Source: Intestinirhabdus alba (GTDB lineage Bacteria > Pseudomonadota > Gammaproteobacteria > Enterobacterales > Enterobacteriaceae). From it: a DNA stretch of 64,000 bases. Positions 50,517-58,446 of the stretch are shown here, one piece after another. Numbering within the stretch: position 1 is the stretch's first letter; every line of letters begins with the position of its first letter. The notes under the pieces were generated by a model that was given only the letters and a program-made list of their open reading frames with translations, was not told where the DNA came from and searched no databases. The position numbers and the translations under genes were made by a program. Location of the stretch: assembly GCF_009711095.1 (NCBI RefSeq), contig NZ_WMJZ01000020.1, positions 1 through 64,000 of the forward strand. Direction: 5' to 3'.

Positions 50517-51404
50517 TCAGTTAATCAGCATTTCGGCAAAGTGACGGACCGCCCCGGCATCCACCCGGGTGTTGTTCAGCAGGCTGTAACGGTGTACGCC
50601 GCGCAGCAGCTTAAACAAACGGCGGGCATTGCCCCGGGAGGCATTGAACAGGGCGTCGCTGACGTTTTCATCCTGAGCATCAGTCAGAACGCTGGTCGCT
50701 ATGGCGTCGATATCCTCACGCGGCAGCACTTCACCCAGCGGCAGCGCGAAGCCCACGCGGCTATACAACTGCTTAAACTCCCCGCGCTTACCTTTCAGGT
50801 TGATAATCAGCCTCGGCATACCGGCCAGCACCACGCCGATACCGGATTTGTCATGGATACGCCGGATAACCTCCAGCGCACGGTGCGGCAGGTTCTCCGC
50901 TTCGTCGACCAGCAGAACGCGGCCGGAATCGCGCAGGGCGTTAATAATGGCATCGCTCAGTTCATGCATATTCCCGCGCCGGTTCAGTCCCAGACGGCTG
51001 CACAGCTCTTCCAGGACCACGCGGGCGGTATAACCCGGATCCGCTTCAATCAGAACAGCGGAGCGGTTTTCGCGGGCATACTGGCGCATGACCATAGTTT
51101 TACCCATTCCGGCGTCGCCATAGATAACGTTAATCTCACCGTCCAGGTGGGCCATCTTGATAACCTCCAGGCACTTACTGGCGGTATAAGTACGGATGAA
51201 AGAGACGCTTAATTTCTGGCTTTTCTCTCTCTCCGCCTCGCGGTTAAGCAATTCCTGGATATCGCTTTCCAGACCGGCAACGTCACCGCGATATTTCCCC
51301 TGCAGGTACTGGTTAATCGCGGCCGGGCTTTTGCCGATAGCGCGGGCTACCTGCGTTTGTGACCAGCTACGGCGGGCCATTAATTCATTGAGTTGGTTAA
51401 TCAT
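50517..51404 (-). CDS. Transposition target ATPase (MuB-like)
   Basis: 295 aa. N-terminal Cro-like helix-turn-helix (RSWSQTQVARAIGKSPAAIN), AAA+ ATPase with Walker A IYGDAGMGKTMVMRQ and Walker B VLLVDEAENLP. A C-terminal helical DNA-binding domain follows. MuB binds target DNA, delivers it to the transposase and gives target immunity. Directly follows the transposase gene. Confidence 0.93.
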   Translation of the reverse strand: MINQLNELMARRSWSQTQVARAIGKSPAAINQYLQGKYRGDVAGLESDIQELLNREAEREKSQKLSVSFIRTYTASKCLEVIKMAHLDGEINVIYGDAGMGKTMVMRQYARENRSAVLIEADPGYTARVVLEELCSRLGLNRRGNMHELSDAIINALRDSGRVLLVDEAENLPHRALEVIRRIHDKSGIGVVLAGMPRLIINLKGKRGEFKQLYSRVGFALPLGEVLPREDIDAIATSVLTDAQDENVSDALFNASRGNARRLFKLLRGVHRYSLLNNTRVDAGAVRHFAEMLIN

Positions 51405-51415
51405 GAGTCGTGTCC

Positions 51416-53470
51416 TTATTTACGGTCCCAGGTGCCGGTCTTCTGGTGGTGTTCCCGGTCAGCCTCTAAGAAGTGGTAGTTTTGTTGTTCGGCCTGCTGC
51501 AGCTCTCCCTGTAGGACCTGGCCAAAATTGAAATCCGGCAGTGTGGGGGCTTCCAGTACCGGGCGACCCTCGGCTTCGATTTCGCGGCGCTTCTGGTCGT
51601 TCAGGTTCAGGCGGCGCTGGCGGCGCTGCTCCATCGCTGTCTGTACGGCAGGAACAGGTACAGCGGCTCGGGTGTTACCGTTCCAGATAGCTTCACAGAC
51701 GAACGAGCCATCCATCCGGCGAACGACCACGCGAGTGGCATCGTGAATGTCATAAGCGACCCGGACGTCCTCGCCATCGACGGCCAGCAGTTGCTCGCTG
51801 AAATAGCTGTTATTCTGCAGGTCTAGCCAGCCACGGCGGGCCTTACGGACCTGTTCCGGCATAAACATATCGCGCAGTTCAACGACGCTCAGATATTCGA
51901 TTTCGTCGCCGCCTTCCTTAAGGGCTGCGCGATACGCTTCCATTGGCGTCATATGTCTGCCATCAACTTTGGGAAGGGAGCTATGGCGGTGCGTGTTGTT
52001 GTATTTCTCGACTTCCTCTTCGATTACGTCCAGCAGTTGCTGCCAGCTGGGGAGTTTCGCCAGAGCGTTACGCTGCACCGGGTTAAGCTCTTTGTTCTTT
52101 TCCAGCGCATTAATCGCGGAGTTAATGGCACGGCTGGTGATTCGCACATTCTCGCGGTCGGCGCCATAGCCGTTATACGTGCCGAATTTGATGGCCACGG
52201 AGCGGGGAATAACGGCGTTCAGACGTTCAATAATGCCGCGAGCCTGCGGATTGCCAGGGATGCCGGTCATATGCTGGATCCCCAGACGCGGGAAAATACC
52301 CGTAATATCCGCATCCAGCGTTTTGTTCTTCTCGCCGCCACCGTTATCTGAGTAAGTGAACAGCGGCTTACCGAAGCGGCTCATGGCATGGCGGTAAGCA
52401 TCAGCAACGGCGATCACGTTTTCTGACAAGGCCAGACTCCAGCCCACCACAACGCGTGAACGGCCATCAATAACCATGGTCAGTTCTGGGGTAAAGGGGC
52501 GCCCGTGGATAGGATGCGCCACCTTCATATTCAGCGATTTACCATCTGATACCCAGCAGCCATTAACCGGCATCATGGACCAGTCGCGCTTAACGTAGGT
52601 TTCAAGCGCCCGGGCAGCAGAGGCGGAAACACGCCCCCGTGCGCGTTCGCGGCGGGGAAGCTTTTCCATCGCCCGACGGACGGCATGGTATGACGGGCAG
52701 GCCGCCTGCATAGCGGGCTGGTCCGCGTAATCTGCCTCCCACTCGTCACGGAATGAGTTATAAGCCGCCTGGAGGCTGGGGCCGTTCAGATTGCGCCAGT
52801 GAGCCAGGAACCGGGGAAGCCAGCCGATTTGCTCCGGTGCCCGTGATTTATGGTGACCGGGCGCCAGCATTTTCAGCCGCTCGGCGCTGTTCTCAGTGGC
52901 CATATAGATGGAGACCCACTCCTGCAGACTGCTTTTACCGATGCCACAGCGCTGACCCTTGCGGGCGCTGGCTATTTCAGCGGCCTGACGCAGCGATAAC
53001 GGTAACGAGCCGTCGCGGGATGCGCTGACAATCTGCCGGACAGCTGCCGCACGGGATACGCCAGACTGGCACATAGTGACGACGGTCTGAGCCAGTACAG
53101 CCCGCGCATCTGAAATTTGGCGCTGTTTATCCGTCAGGGTGCTGACCTCGCGCTCCAGCAGGGCAGGACACTGACGAATGAGAGCCAGCTTATTACGCGG
53201 CTTGATAGTGTTTTTCGCTGCCGGAACGGCGGCGGGTTCAGCTGTCGCGCTCTGTTCAAGCAACTCGCTATAGTGGCGCTGACGAATGACTTCCTGAGCC
53301 TCGGCAGGCAGACAGTCAACATGATATTCAAAGGCTTTAGTCCCGGAACGGCGGCGGCGCAACAGCTCATTCTCTCCTGCGCGCTTGTTCAGGCTGTTGC
53401 GGATGTTGTGTTCTGTTCCCGGCAGCCCCGGAAGTCCGACGGATTCTTTAGCAGTTAACCAGATATTCAT
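51416..53470 (-). CDS. DDE transposase (MuA-like)
   Basis: 684 aa (MuA 663). N-terminal enhancer-binding winged helix (MNIWLTAKESVGLPGLPGTE, EYHVDCLPAEAQEVI). The DDE core has WVSDGKSLN, TYSDNGGGEKNK and IIERLNAVIPR carrying the three acidic residues. A C-terminal mu-transposase beta-barrel is followed by a Gln-rich tail that contacts B (QQAEQQNYHFLEADREHHQK). Catalyses integration and replicative transposition at the prophage ends. Confidence 0.96.
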   Translation of the reverse strand: MNIWLTAKESVGLPGLPGTEHNIRNSLNKRAGENELLRRRRSGTKAFEYHVDCLPAEAQEVIRQRHYSELLEQSATAEPAAVPAAKNTIKPRNKLALIRQCPALLEREVSTLTDKQRQISDARAVLAQTVVTMCQSGVSRAAAVRQIVSASRDGSLPLSLRQAAEIASARKGQRCGIGKSSLQEWVSIYMATENSAERLKMLAPGHHKSRAPEQIGWLPRFLAHWRNLNGPSLQAAYNSFRDEWEADYADQPAMQAACPSYHAVRRAMEKLPRRERARGRVSASAARALETYVKRDWSMMPVNGCWVSDGKSLNMKVAHPIHGRPFTPELTMVIDGRSRVVVGWSLALSENVIAVADAYRHAMSRFGKPLFTYSDNGGGEKNKTLDADITGIFPRLGIQHMTGIPGNPQARGIIERLNAVIPRSVAIKFGTYNGYGADRENVRITSRAINSAINALEKNKELNPVQRNALAKLPSWQQLLDVIEEEVEKYNNTHRHSSLPKVDGRHMTPMEAYRAALKEGGDEIEYLSVVELRDMFMPEQVRKARRGWLDLQNNSYFSEQLLAVDGEDVRVAYDIHDATRVVVRRMDGSFVCEAIWNGNTRAAVPVPAVQTAMEQRRQRRLNLNDQKRREIEAEGRPVLEAPTLPDFNFGQVLQGELQQAEQQNYHFLEADREHHQKTGTWDRK

Positions 53471-53481
53471 GGTTCCCCCGG

Positions 53482-53748
53482 CTACGCCGTCAGACGGTTG
53501 TCAGAAAAATAGCGGCTCGGCCAGATCATCGACGGGTCTATACCGATTTTTTGTGCGATGGCCTCTTCATAACGCCCACATTTGCGATAGAAGACGTTAC
53601 GAATCGCATTCTTCCCCACGCCCAGTTCGTTCTCTAAATCGCTCAGGCTTACGCCCTGACGGTCAAGGGCAGCAATGATCGCTTTGCTTGACCAGTCCTG
53701 GCCTTCAACGACGAACAGGCTGGCCATGTCTTGTCTCAGCAATTGCAT
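53482..53748 (-). CDS. Ner-like negative regulator
   Basis: 88 aa. DWSSKAIIAALDRQGVSLSD then LGVGKNAIRNVFYRK and MIWPSRYF match the Ner/Nlp family; in Mu, Ner shuts down early transcription and the repressor promoter. Start at 53748 has AGGAG ten bases upstream; an internal ATG at 53727 is possible. Sits between transposase and the divergent repressor as in Mu. Confidence 0.85.
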   Translation of the reverse strand: MQLLRQDMASLFVVEGQDWSSKAIIAALDRQGVSLSDLENELGVGKNAIRNVFYRKCGRYEEAIAQKIGIDPSMIWPSRYFSDNRLTA

Positions 53749-53808
53749 TGTTGATATGCTCCTCTGTTTATCTAAAACGATAATCAAAACCGGTTATCGT
53801 ATTTACAC

Positions 53809-53871
53809 AATCTAATCGCACAATAAACCGATTTCAAGTGGTTTATTCGCGCAATTGAGCGAATCTATAAT
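53809..53871. promoter_or_regulatory. Early promoter and operator region between ner and repressor
   Basis: On the minus strand TTGAAA (53832-53837), 17-base spacer, TAGATT (53809-53814) form a good early promoter toward ner. On the plus strand TATAAT (53866-53871) suits the repressor promoter. Overlapping inverted repeats AATAAACC/GGTTTATT (53822-53847) and ATTCGC/GCGAAT (53845-53864) cover both and are candidate operators. Confidence 0.65.
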
Positions 53872-53896
53872 TACTTCTTATATATCAAGGTGTTAT

Positions 53897-54436
53897 ATGG
53901 ATAAAACCGCGAAAGCGACAATAAACCGCGATCGGTTTATTGCCATGCCGGGAATAAACTGTTTCCCGGAGCGTTTGAAAATTGCGATGGAAGGGATGAC
54001 AAATGTAGCGCTTGCCAGTAAATGCGGCCTTTCCGAGTCTGCAGTCAGGGGGTATCTGAAGGGGCGCAGTTATCCAGGAATCGATAAGATCCAAGCAATA
54101 GCCCAGGCATGTAATGCGCCTATGGTGTGGCTAATAACAGGAGAGACTGTCGCAGAAAAGGACGAAAAAATCGCGCAAATGAGCGATAGTCTCGCAAGCG
54201 TTTTGGCAGTAATGACGCAAGAACAGCGTCACCAGCTCGCTATGGCTATCGTTCAGCATGGGATATCAGGCATCTTTAACGCGCTACAGGGAATTGAAGG
54301 AATCGCGGCGTTTGCTATGTTGCCTGAGAACGAAAGAGCGCGAGTTATGCGGCTTTATAGCGAAGTTAAAAAGGGGGCATCTTCGGGTGATAGAGACAAC
54401 GAACTAGACAACCCCACACACAAACAGACAGGCTGA
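53897..54436 (+). CDS. Prophage repressor, CI-type helix-turn-helix
   Basis: 179 aa from the ATG after AAGGTG. Residues about 24-80 form a helix-turn-helix (MTNVALASKCGLSESAVRGY, LKGRSYPGIDKIQAIAQACN) followed by MVWLITGE, as in CI/C2-like repressors. The C-terminal half is helical and lacks a recognisable LexA-type Ser/Lys peptidase pair, so SOS self-cleavage is not evident. Divergent from the early operon. Confidence 0.8.
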   Translation: MDKTAKATINRDRFIAMPGINCFPERLKIAMEGMTNVALASKCGLSESAVRGYLKGRSYPGIDKIQAIAQACNAPMVWLITGETVAEKDEKIAQMSDSLASVLAVMTQEQRHQLAMAIVQHGISGIFNALQGIEGIAAFAMLPENERARVMRLYSEVKKGASSGDRDNELDNPTHKQTG

Positions 54437-54736
54437 TTTATCTACTGCATTATCGCCGTGGGTAGGGTTTTAGTGCATGATTTGCAAAAAAATTTACCTT
54501 ATGCGATATCGGCTCCTTTTGAGGAAAAGCAAACATAGCACTTTCTTTTGCTTTAATTGTCATTTGTCGGTGAAATTTCGATAAATCAGGGGGATACATA
54601 GGCTATTTGATAGAATTACAAAAGAAAGCGCACTTTCTTTAGCAATCCCAGAGAAAGAAACAGATAGAAGTGTAGATCGTCCATGAAGGAAAGCGTTTAA
54701 AAGTCGTTTAAAACCGATTATTTGAATTGCTTTACA
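54437..54736. other. Non-coding region between repressor and left-end binding sites
   Basis: About 300 AT-rich bases. Several AAAGAAAG/CTTTCTTT repeats occur (54538-54660), including AAAGAAAGCGCACTTTCTTT-type near-palindromic sequence, possibly a regulatory or enhancer-like site. No credible gene; a minus-strand frame reaching the phage end lacks protein-like composition. Confidence 0.45.
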
Positions 54737-54870
54737 GTCCAAAATTGACCGCATAAAAAAGCGTTTTTGCTGATTTCTTGAGAATCGGTCCAAAATCGCC
54801 CCACTCCACATAAGCCGCGCCAGTGCTGGCATTGTCTTACGTTTCCGACGCTTCCCCATAGTCCAGAATT
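54737..54870 (-). promoter_or_regulatory. Transposase binding sites at the repressor end
   Basis: Read on the minus strand from the end: AATTCTGGAC (54861-54870), GATTTTGGAC (54788-54797), AATTTTGGAC (54737-54746). Same motif and inward orientation as the three at the other end; spacing wider, as in Mu L1-L3. Confidence 0.7.
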
Positions 54871-54885
54871 GATCACCTCCCCACA

Positions 54886-54889
54886 GCGC
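54886..54889. repeat. Target-site duplication GCGC, copy at the repressor end
   Basis: GCGC directly follows the prophage end ACA; partner of 22364-22367. Confidence 0.8.
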
Positions 54890-55113
54890 ACTTCAGCGCC
54901 TTTATGCTGCGCGTGGCCGGACAGGTCTCGTATCACCGCTTGATCCTCGACCCGTTGAGCCGGGTGATGTTCTCGTCCGACGGCGATGACTTTGAGTTTC
55001 GTGAACAGTGCCTGAAAGAGGGGAAAACTGTCCATGAAGCGCTCTGGTTACTGGCCCGTAAAAAATACGCTAAGGAAATGGAGGTGCTGGAACAATGGCA
55101 GATACAGTCGTGA
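54889..55113 (+). pseudogene. traC: traC, 3' part, separated by the prophage
   Basis: 74 codons and stop, continuing HFSAFMLRVAGQVSYHRLIL exactly where the 5' part breaks. It has no start or ribosome binding site of its own at the junction. Its first ATG (54904) could give a 69-aa fragment of no evident use. Its stop overlaps the trbI start, so trbI translation may lose coupling in the interrupted state. Confidence 0.95.
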
Positions 55114-55577
55114 ATCAACCGGAGTCCCCTGAATTACAACCTTCTGCGGACGTTACCCCGGCAGACGGAACGCGTCATAACGTCGCTTCAACATCATCCC
55201 ATCAACGTCTTAGTCGCCGTCGCCGGCGCTGCCTGGTACCGGTAGCCTGTGTCACCGCTTTTATTCTGGTCATGAATGCCGGCATCTCGATGTTGCTGGC
55301 GCAATGGCAGCGACCGGAGACGGTGAGCTTCGATATGACCGGGACGGTGAATAACTTTATGGCTCAGGTGGCCGGGCGTCATCTCAGCGATGATGAGGTA
55401 AAAGCCACCACCGCGCGTTTTAATACCGCCCTCAATGCCTCGCTGACTGACTGGCAACGCCATCACGGCGCCATCATCCTGGTGGCACCGGCGGTGGTGG
55501 GTGGTACCCGCGATATCACTGCAGATGTTCAGGCAGAGGTGGCGAACCGGATGGCAGAGGGAGAGAGTCATGAGTGA
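55095..55577 (+). CDS. trbI: TrbI, inner-membrane pilus protein
   Basis: 160 aa. Basic cytoplasmic stretch (RLSRRRRRCLVPV), membrane helix (about residues 50-72) and the FDMTGTVNNFMAQ / DDEVKATTARFNTALNASLT region typical of type-F TrbI. Longer N-terminal tail than F TrbI (128 aa). Affects pilus retraction. Overlaps the traC end by 19 bases. Confidence 0.88.
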   Translation: MADTVVNQPESPELQPSADVTPADGTRHNVASTSSHQRLSRRRRRCLVPVACVTAFILVMNAGISMLLAQWQRPETVSFDMTGTVNNFMAQVAGRHLSDDEVKATTARFNTALNASLTDWQRHHGAIILVAPAVVGGTRDITADVQAEVANRMAEGESHE

Positions 55578-55785
55578 CGAAGTCGATGTGGCCCAGGACG
55601 TTGTTGAGCTGACGAATACCGTGGCGGTGCTGGCTATCCGCCATCAGTTGCAGGCAGCGGGGAGAGAATACTGCCAGTCGTGTGGTGAAGCCATCCCGGT
55701 AGCCCGGCGTCTGGCGGCACCGTGGGCAGACACCTGCACGCCGTGCCAGAGCGTACTGGAGCACCGAAATAAGGTGGGCTACTGA
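55570..55785 (+). CDS. traR: TraR, DksA-like zinc finger
   Basis: 71 aa (F TraR 73). Starts MSDEVDVAQDVVEL as F TraR does (MSDE), then CQSCGEAIPVARR followed by CTPCQ, the four-Cys zinc site of DksA/TraR. Binds RNA polymerase secondary channel and mimics DksA/ppGpp. In F it lies between traV and traC; here it sits between trbI and traW. Overlaps trbI by eight bases. Confidence 0.88.
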   Translation: MSDEVDVAQDVVELTNTVAVLAIRHQLQAAGREYCQSCGEAIPVARRLAAPWADTCTPCQSVLEHRNKVGY

Positions 55786-56411
55786 TGCATAAACGATATC
55801 TGACGTTGTTGCTTCTGGTCTGTCCACTGGTCGGGCAGGCAAAAGATCTGGGCTCATGGGGAGATGTCTGGCCGGTGCAGGAGCAGAGCTTTCTGGCGCT
55901 GATTCAGGATCGCCTGCAGGGTTTGCAGGGTAACGGCCAGCTGGCGGAGCTGCAGCAACAGTTCCAGGACCGGGTGGTGGAGCACACGCTGCGCCCGACA
56001 CCGGTAGAAGGGCTGGTTACAGACACGCAGGCACATACGTCCTGGTATGACCCGACCTTTGTGGTTGGCCAGACGCTGGCCGATGCGCAGGGTCAGGTCT
56101 TTGCGCGTCAGGGCGATACCCTGAACCCGCTGGATACGCTGGCGCTGAATACCACCCTCTATTTTATCGACGGTGATGATACGCGTCAGGTCGCCTGGAT
56201 GAAGGCGCAAACCCCGCCCACGCCAACCTACAAGGTCATTCTGGTCAACGGCAACATCAAAACGGCAGCAGATGCGCTGTCAGAGCGTATCTACTTCGAC
56301 CAGCAAGGCGTACTGACAAAGAAACTGGGTATTCACTACATTCCTGCAATGGTCAGTCAGGACGGTAAGCGCCTGAAGATCACCTCAGCCCCCATAAAGG
56401 AGGCCCGATAA
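55785..56411 (+). CDS. traW: TraW
   Basis: 208 aa (F 210). Signal peptide MHKRYLTLLLLVCPLVGQAK, then DLGSWGDVWPVQEQSFLALI, the TraW start. The central FVVGQTLADAQGQVFARQGD and C-terminal thioredoxin-like YKVILVNGNIK block follow. Periplasmic, works with TrbC in pilus assembly. Start overlaps traR stop. Confidence 0.94.
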   Translation: MHKRYLTLLLLVCPLVGQAKDLGSWGDVWPVQEQSFLALIQDRLQGLQGNGQLAELQQQFQDRVVEHTLRPTPVEGLVTDTQAHTSWYDPTFVVGQTLADAQGQVFARQGDTLNPLDTLALNTTLYFIDGDDTRQVAWMKAQTPPTPTYKVILVNGNIKTAADALSERIYFDQQGVLTKKLGIHYIPAMVSQDGKRLKITSAPIKEAR

Positions 56412-56809
56412 TGCTGTTCCCGCTTGTTATTACCCTGCTGTGTTTCACCGTCGGCGCGCTGCTGTTGGTGGTGATATTCCAGCGACGGGAATACCGTCGC
56501 CTGCGGGCGGATGCCGATGGGATCGTGATGCGCTATCTGGCGGTTGCTGAGCGGTTTGAGTCTCTGGTCCGTGAACTGACGGAGCCTTACGGCGGTGTAT
56601 TGTATGATTTGATGGAGGTGGAGCAGCTTGCGGCCCGGATGAAGGCGTTGCCCGACCGTGAAATACGGGAGACCGCTGAGCGTATTCTTGAGCGCCTGAA
56701 TGAACGAATGCGCATGTTACTGAAGCAGGTGTCAGACCGTTATCGCCTGTCTGATGCCGATCGGCAGCGCTGGCTGAGTGAACCGGAATACCCGGAGGTC
56801 GGCAAATGA
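56411..56809 (+). CDS. Unrecognised membrane-anchored coiled-coil protein between traW and traU
   Basis: 132 aa. One N-terminal membrane helix (MLFPLVITLLCFTVGALLLV), then Arg/Glu-rich helices (RMKALPDREIRETAERILER) with heptad spacing, in the cytoplasm or periplasm. Overlaps both traW and traU starts, so it is translated. F has no gene at this place. Function unknown; an inner-membrane assembly accessory is possible. Confidence 0.7.
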   Translation: MLFPLVITLLCFTVGALLLVVIFQRREYRRLRADADGIVMRYLAVAERFESLVRELTEPYGGVLYDLMEVEQLAARMKALPDREIRETAERILERLNERMRMLLKQVSDRYRLSDADRQRWLSEPEYPEVGK

Positions 56810-57801
56810 CATTCAGACTTTCTGCTTTTCTACTGGCCTGCGGTCTGACCATCGGTACCGGTACACAGGCCTCTGAACCCGAATGCCAGGGGCGATTTGT
56901 CAATCCGATCACCGATATCTGCTGGGAATGTATGTTCCCGATGTCCATCGGTAATGCGACGGTGTCGTCCGGTTCGCTGCCGGATACAGAGAACCCGTCG
57001 TCCCCCATCCAGTTCTGCCCGGTTCCGCCGCCTGTCTTTCAGCGTATCGGACTGGCGATTGGTTTCTGGGAGCCGTTTGCCCTGACCGATGTAACCCGCG
57101 CGCCATTCTGCATGGTCAATCTCGGTGGTGTGAGCATCAGCGCCGGCAAGCTCGGCAGCGGTGGCGGGAAACGCCAGGGGGCGGTCAATACCGGTGCCTT
57201 CTACCACGTCCACTGGTACAAATACCCTCTGACCTGGTGGCTCAATATTATTACCGACCTCGGCTGCCTGCAGGGTGGGGATATGGATATCGGCTATCTG
57301 TCCGAACTGGACCCGACCTGGGATGACAGCTCGCTGGCCTCGGTGCTGGCACCTGAAGCATTCCTGTTCGCCAATCCCATCGCGCAGGGGGCCTGTGCTG
57401 CTGATGCGCTGGCCAGCGCCGTTTCAAAACCCTTAAACCCGCTGTTCTGGTGTGCTGGTTCGCACGGCAGTATGTACCCGTTTACGGGGTTTGTCTCCAA
57501 TCAGGCCAGCCCACAGGCCGCCAGCGTGCTGCTCTCCGAGCGAATGGACTACAAGTTGCACCGTCAGGGGATGATCCTGAACAGCGTCGGTGCCGATACC
57601 GCCGTCTGCTACGAGTATCCGTCCCCCATTATGCCGAAAGACCGCTACCGCTATCAGATGGTGAATATGTATCCGGATGCGAGGCGCTGTCACCCGTTTG
57701 GCCGTACCGTGATGGCGTGGGAGGCCGGACATGCCACGCCGGCGAGCCGACAGAACTTTGGTTACCTCATCTGGCGCAAGCGTAACTGCGTCTTCCTCTG
57801 A
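56806..57801 (+). CDS. traU: TraU
   Basis: 331 aa (F 330). Signal peptide (MTFRLSAFLLACGLTIGTGTQA), then CQGRFVNPITDICWECMFPM, and Cys-rich throughout, including CCAGSHG-type WCAGSHGSMYPFTG. Periplasmic protein needed for DNA transfer and mating-pair function; disulphides probably formed with TrbB. Confidence 0.95.
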   Translation: MTFRLSAFLLACGLTIGTGTQASEPECQGRFVNPITDICWECMFPMSIGNATVSSGSLPDTENPSSPIQFCPVPPPVFQRIGLAIGFWEPFALTDVTRAPFCMVNLGGVSISAGKLGSGGGKRQGAVNTGAFYHVHWYKYPLTWWLNIITDLGCLQGGDMDIGYLSELDPTWDDSSLASVLAPEAFLFANPIAQGACAADALASAVSKPLNPLFWCAGSHGSMYPFTGFVSNQASPQAASVLLSERMDYKLHRQGMILNSVGADTAVCYEYPSPIMPKDRYRYQMVNMYPDARRCHPFGRTVMAWEAGHATPASRQNFGYLIWRKRNCVFL

Positions 57802-57819
57802 TTTTCCGGAAACAATCTG

Positions 57820-58446
57820 ATGAACCTTAAAATTTTTACCGTGCTGGTCGGTGCGCTGCTGGCGGCTGCCTGCGTACAGGCCGATGGCCTGACAGACGAG
57901 CAGCAGCTTTTTCGTGCCCTGCGGGAGCAGAGTGCAGCGATACGCCAGCTTCCGCAGAACGCTGCAACCATGCCGGACGTCAACGCCCTTTTGCAGGACA
58001 AACTCTCCGGGGCTGACCGGCAGTGGATAGGTGATATGCAGCGCCGGGTGCAGTCATCCGTCGCACCGGACAGTGAGGCCCGTCCGGACGCTTTGTATTT
58101 CCTGTCATTTTCCATCCCCGAGGAGGGGCTGAAGCAGATGGTCCCGGCGGCAACGCGCTTTCATATTCCGGCGCTGATTAATGGTCTCGTGGATAACAAC
58201 TTCCGCAAAACTGTGGAATCGGTCTTTCGTCTGGCGCGGGAGAACAATCAGGGTGGGGTGCAGATAGATCCCCGTCAGTTCAGTAAATACGGTATCACCT
58301 CGGTTCCGGCCCTGGTGGTGACCTGTGATGCCGGATATGACCGCCTCACTGGCAACCTGAAGTTAAAAGAAGCGCTGGAGCGGATTGCTGCAGAAGGGGA
58401 TTGTGCCGATACGGCGAAGAAGTTGCTGAAGGAGGGTGCATCGTGA
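57820..58446 (+). CDS. trbC: TrbC
   Basis: 208 aa. Signal peptide ending ACVQA; ALYFLSFSIPEEGLKQM and the thioredoxin-like region VQIDPRQFSKYGITSVPALV define type-F TrbC. Periplasmic partner of TraW in pilus assembly. Stop overlaps the GTG start of traN. Confidence 0.93.
   Translation: MNLKIFTVLVGALLAAACVQADGLTDEQQLFRALREQSAAIRQLPQNAATMPDVNALLQDKLSGADRQWIGDMQRRVQSSVAPDSEARPDALYFLSFSIPEEGLKQMVPAATRFHIPALINGLVDNNFRKTVESVFRLARENNQGGVQIDPRQFSKYGITSVPALVVTCDAGYDRLTGNLKLKEALERIAAEGDCADTAKKLLKEGAS

Larger units (their letters stand above)
22368..54885 (-). mobile_element. Mu-like transposable prophage, 32.5 kb, apparently complete
   Basis: Ends are TGT (22368) and ACA (54885), flanked by GCGC. Gene order on the minus strand from the right follows Mu: repressor (opposite strand), Ner, transposase A, B, early genes, GemA, Mor, lysis, packaging, F, G, protease, head, tail and baseplate, tail fibre. 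Three TTTYGGAC-type motifs lie within 150 bases of each end. No Gam, Gin/invertible segment or Mom was found. It interrupts traC. Confidence 0.96.

Noticed and set aside
54560-54859. 99-aa minus-strand frame at the prophage end
   Set aside because: Overlaps all the transposase binding motifs and has no coding character.
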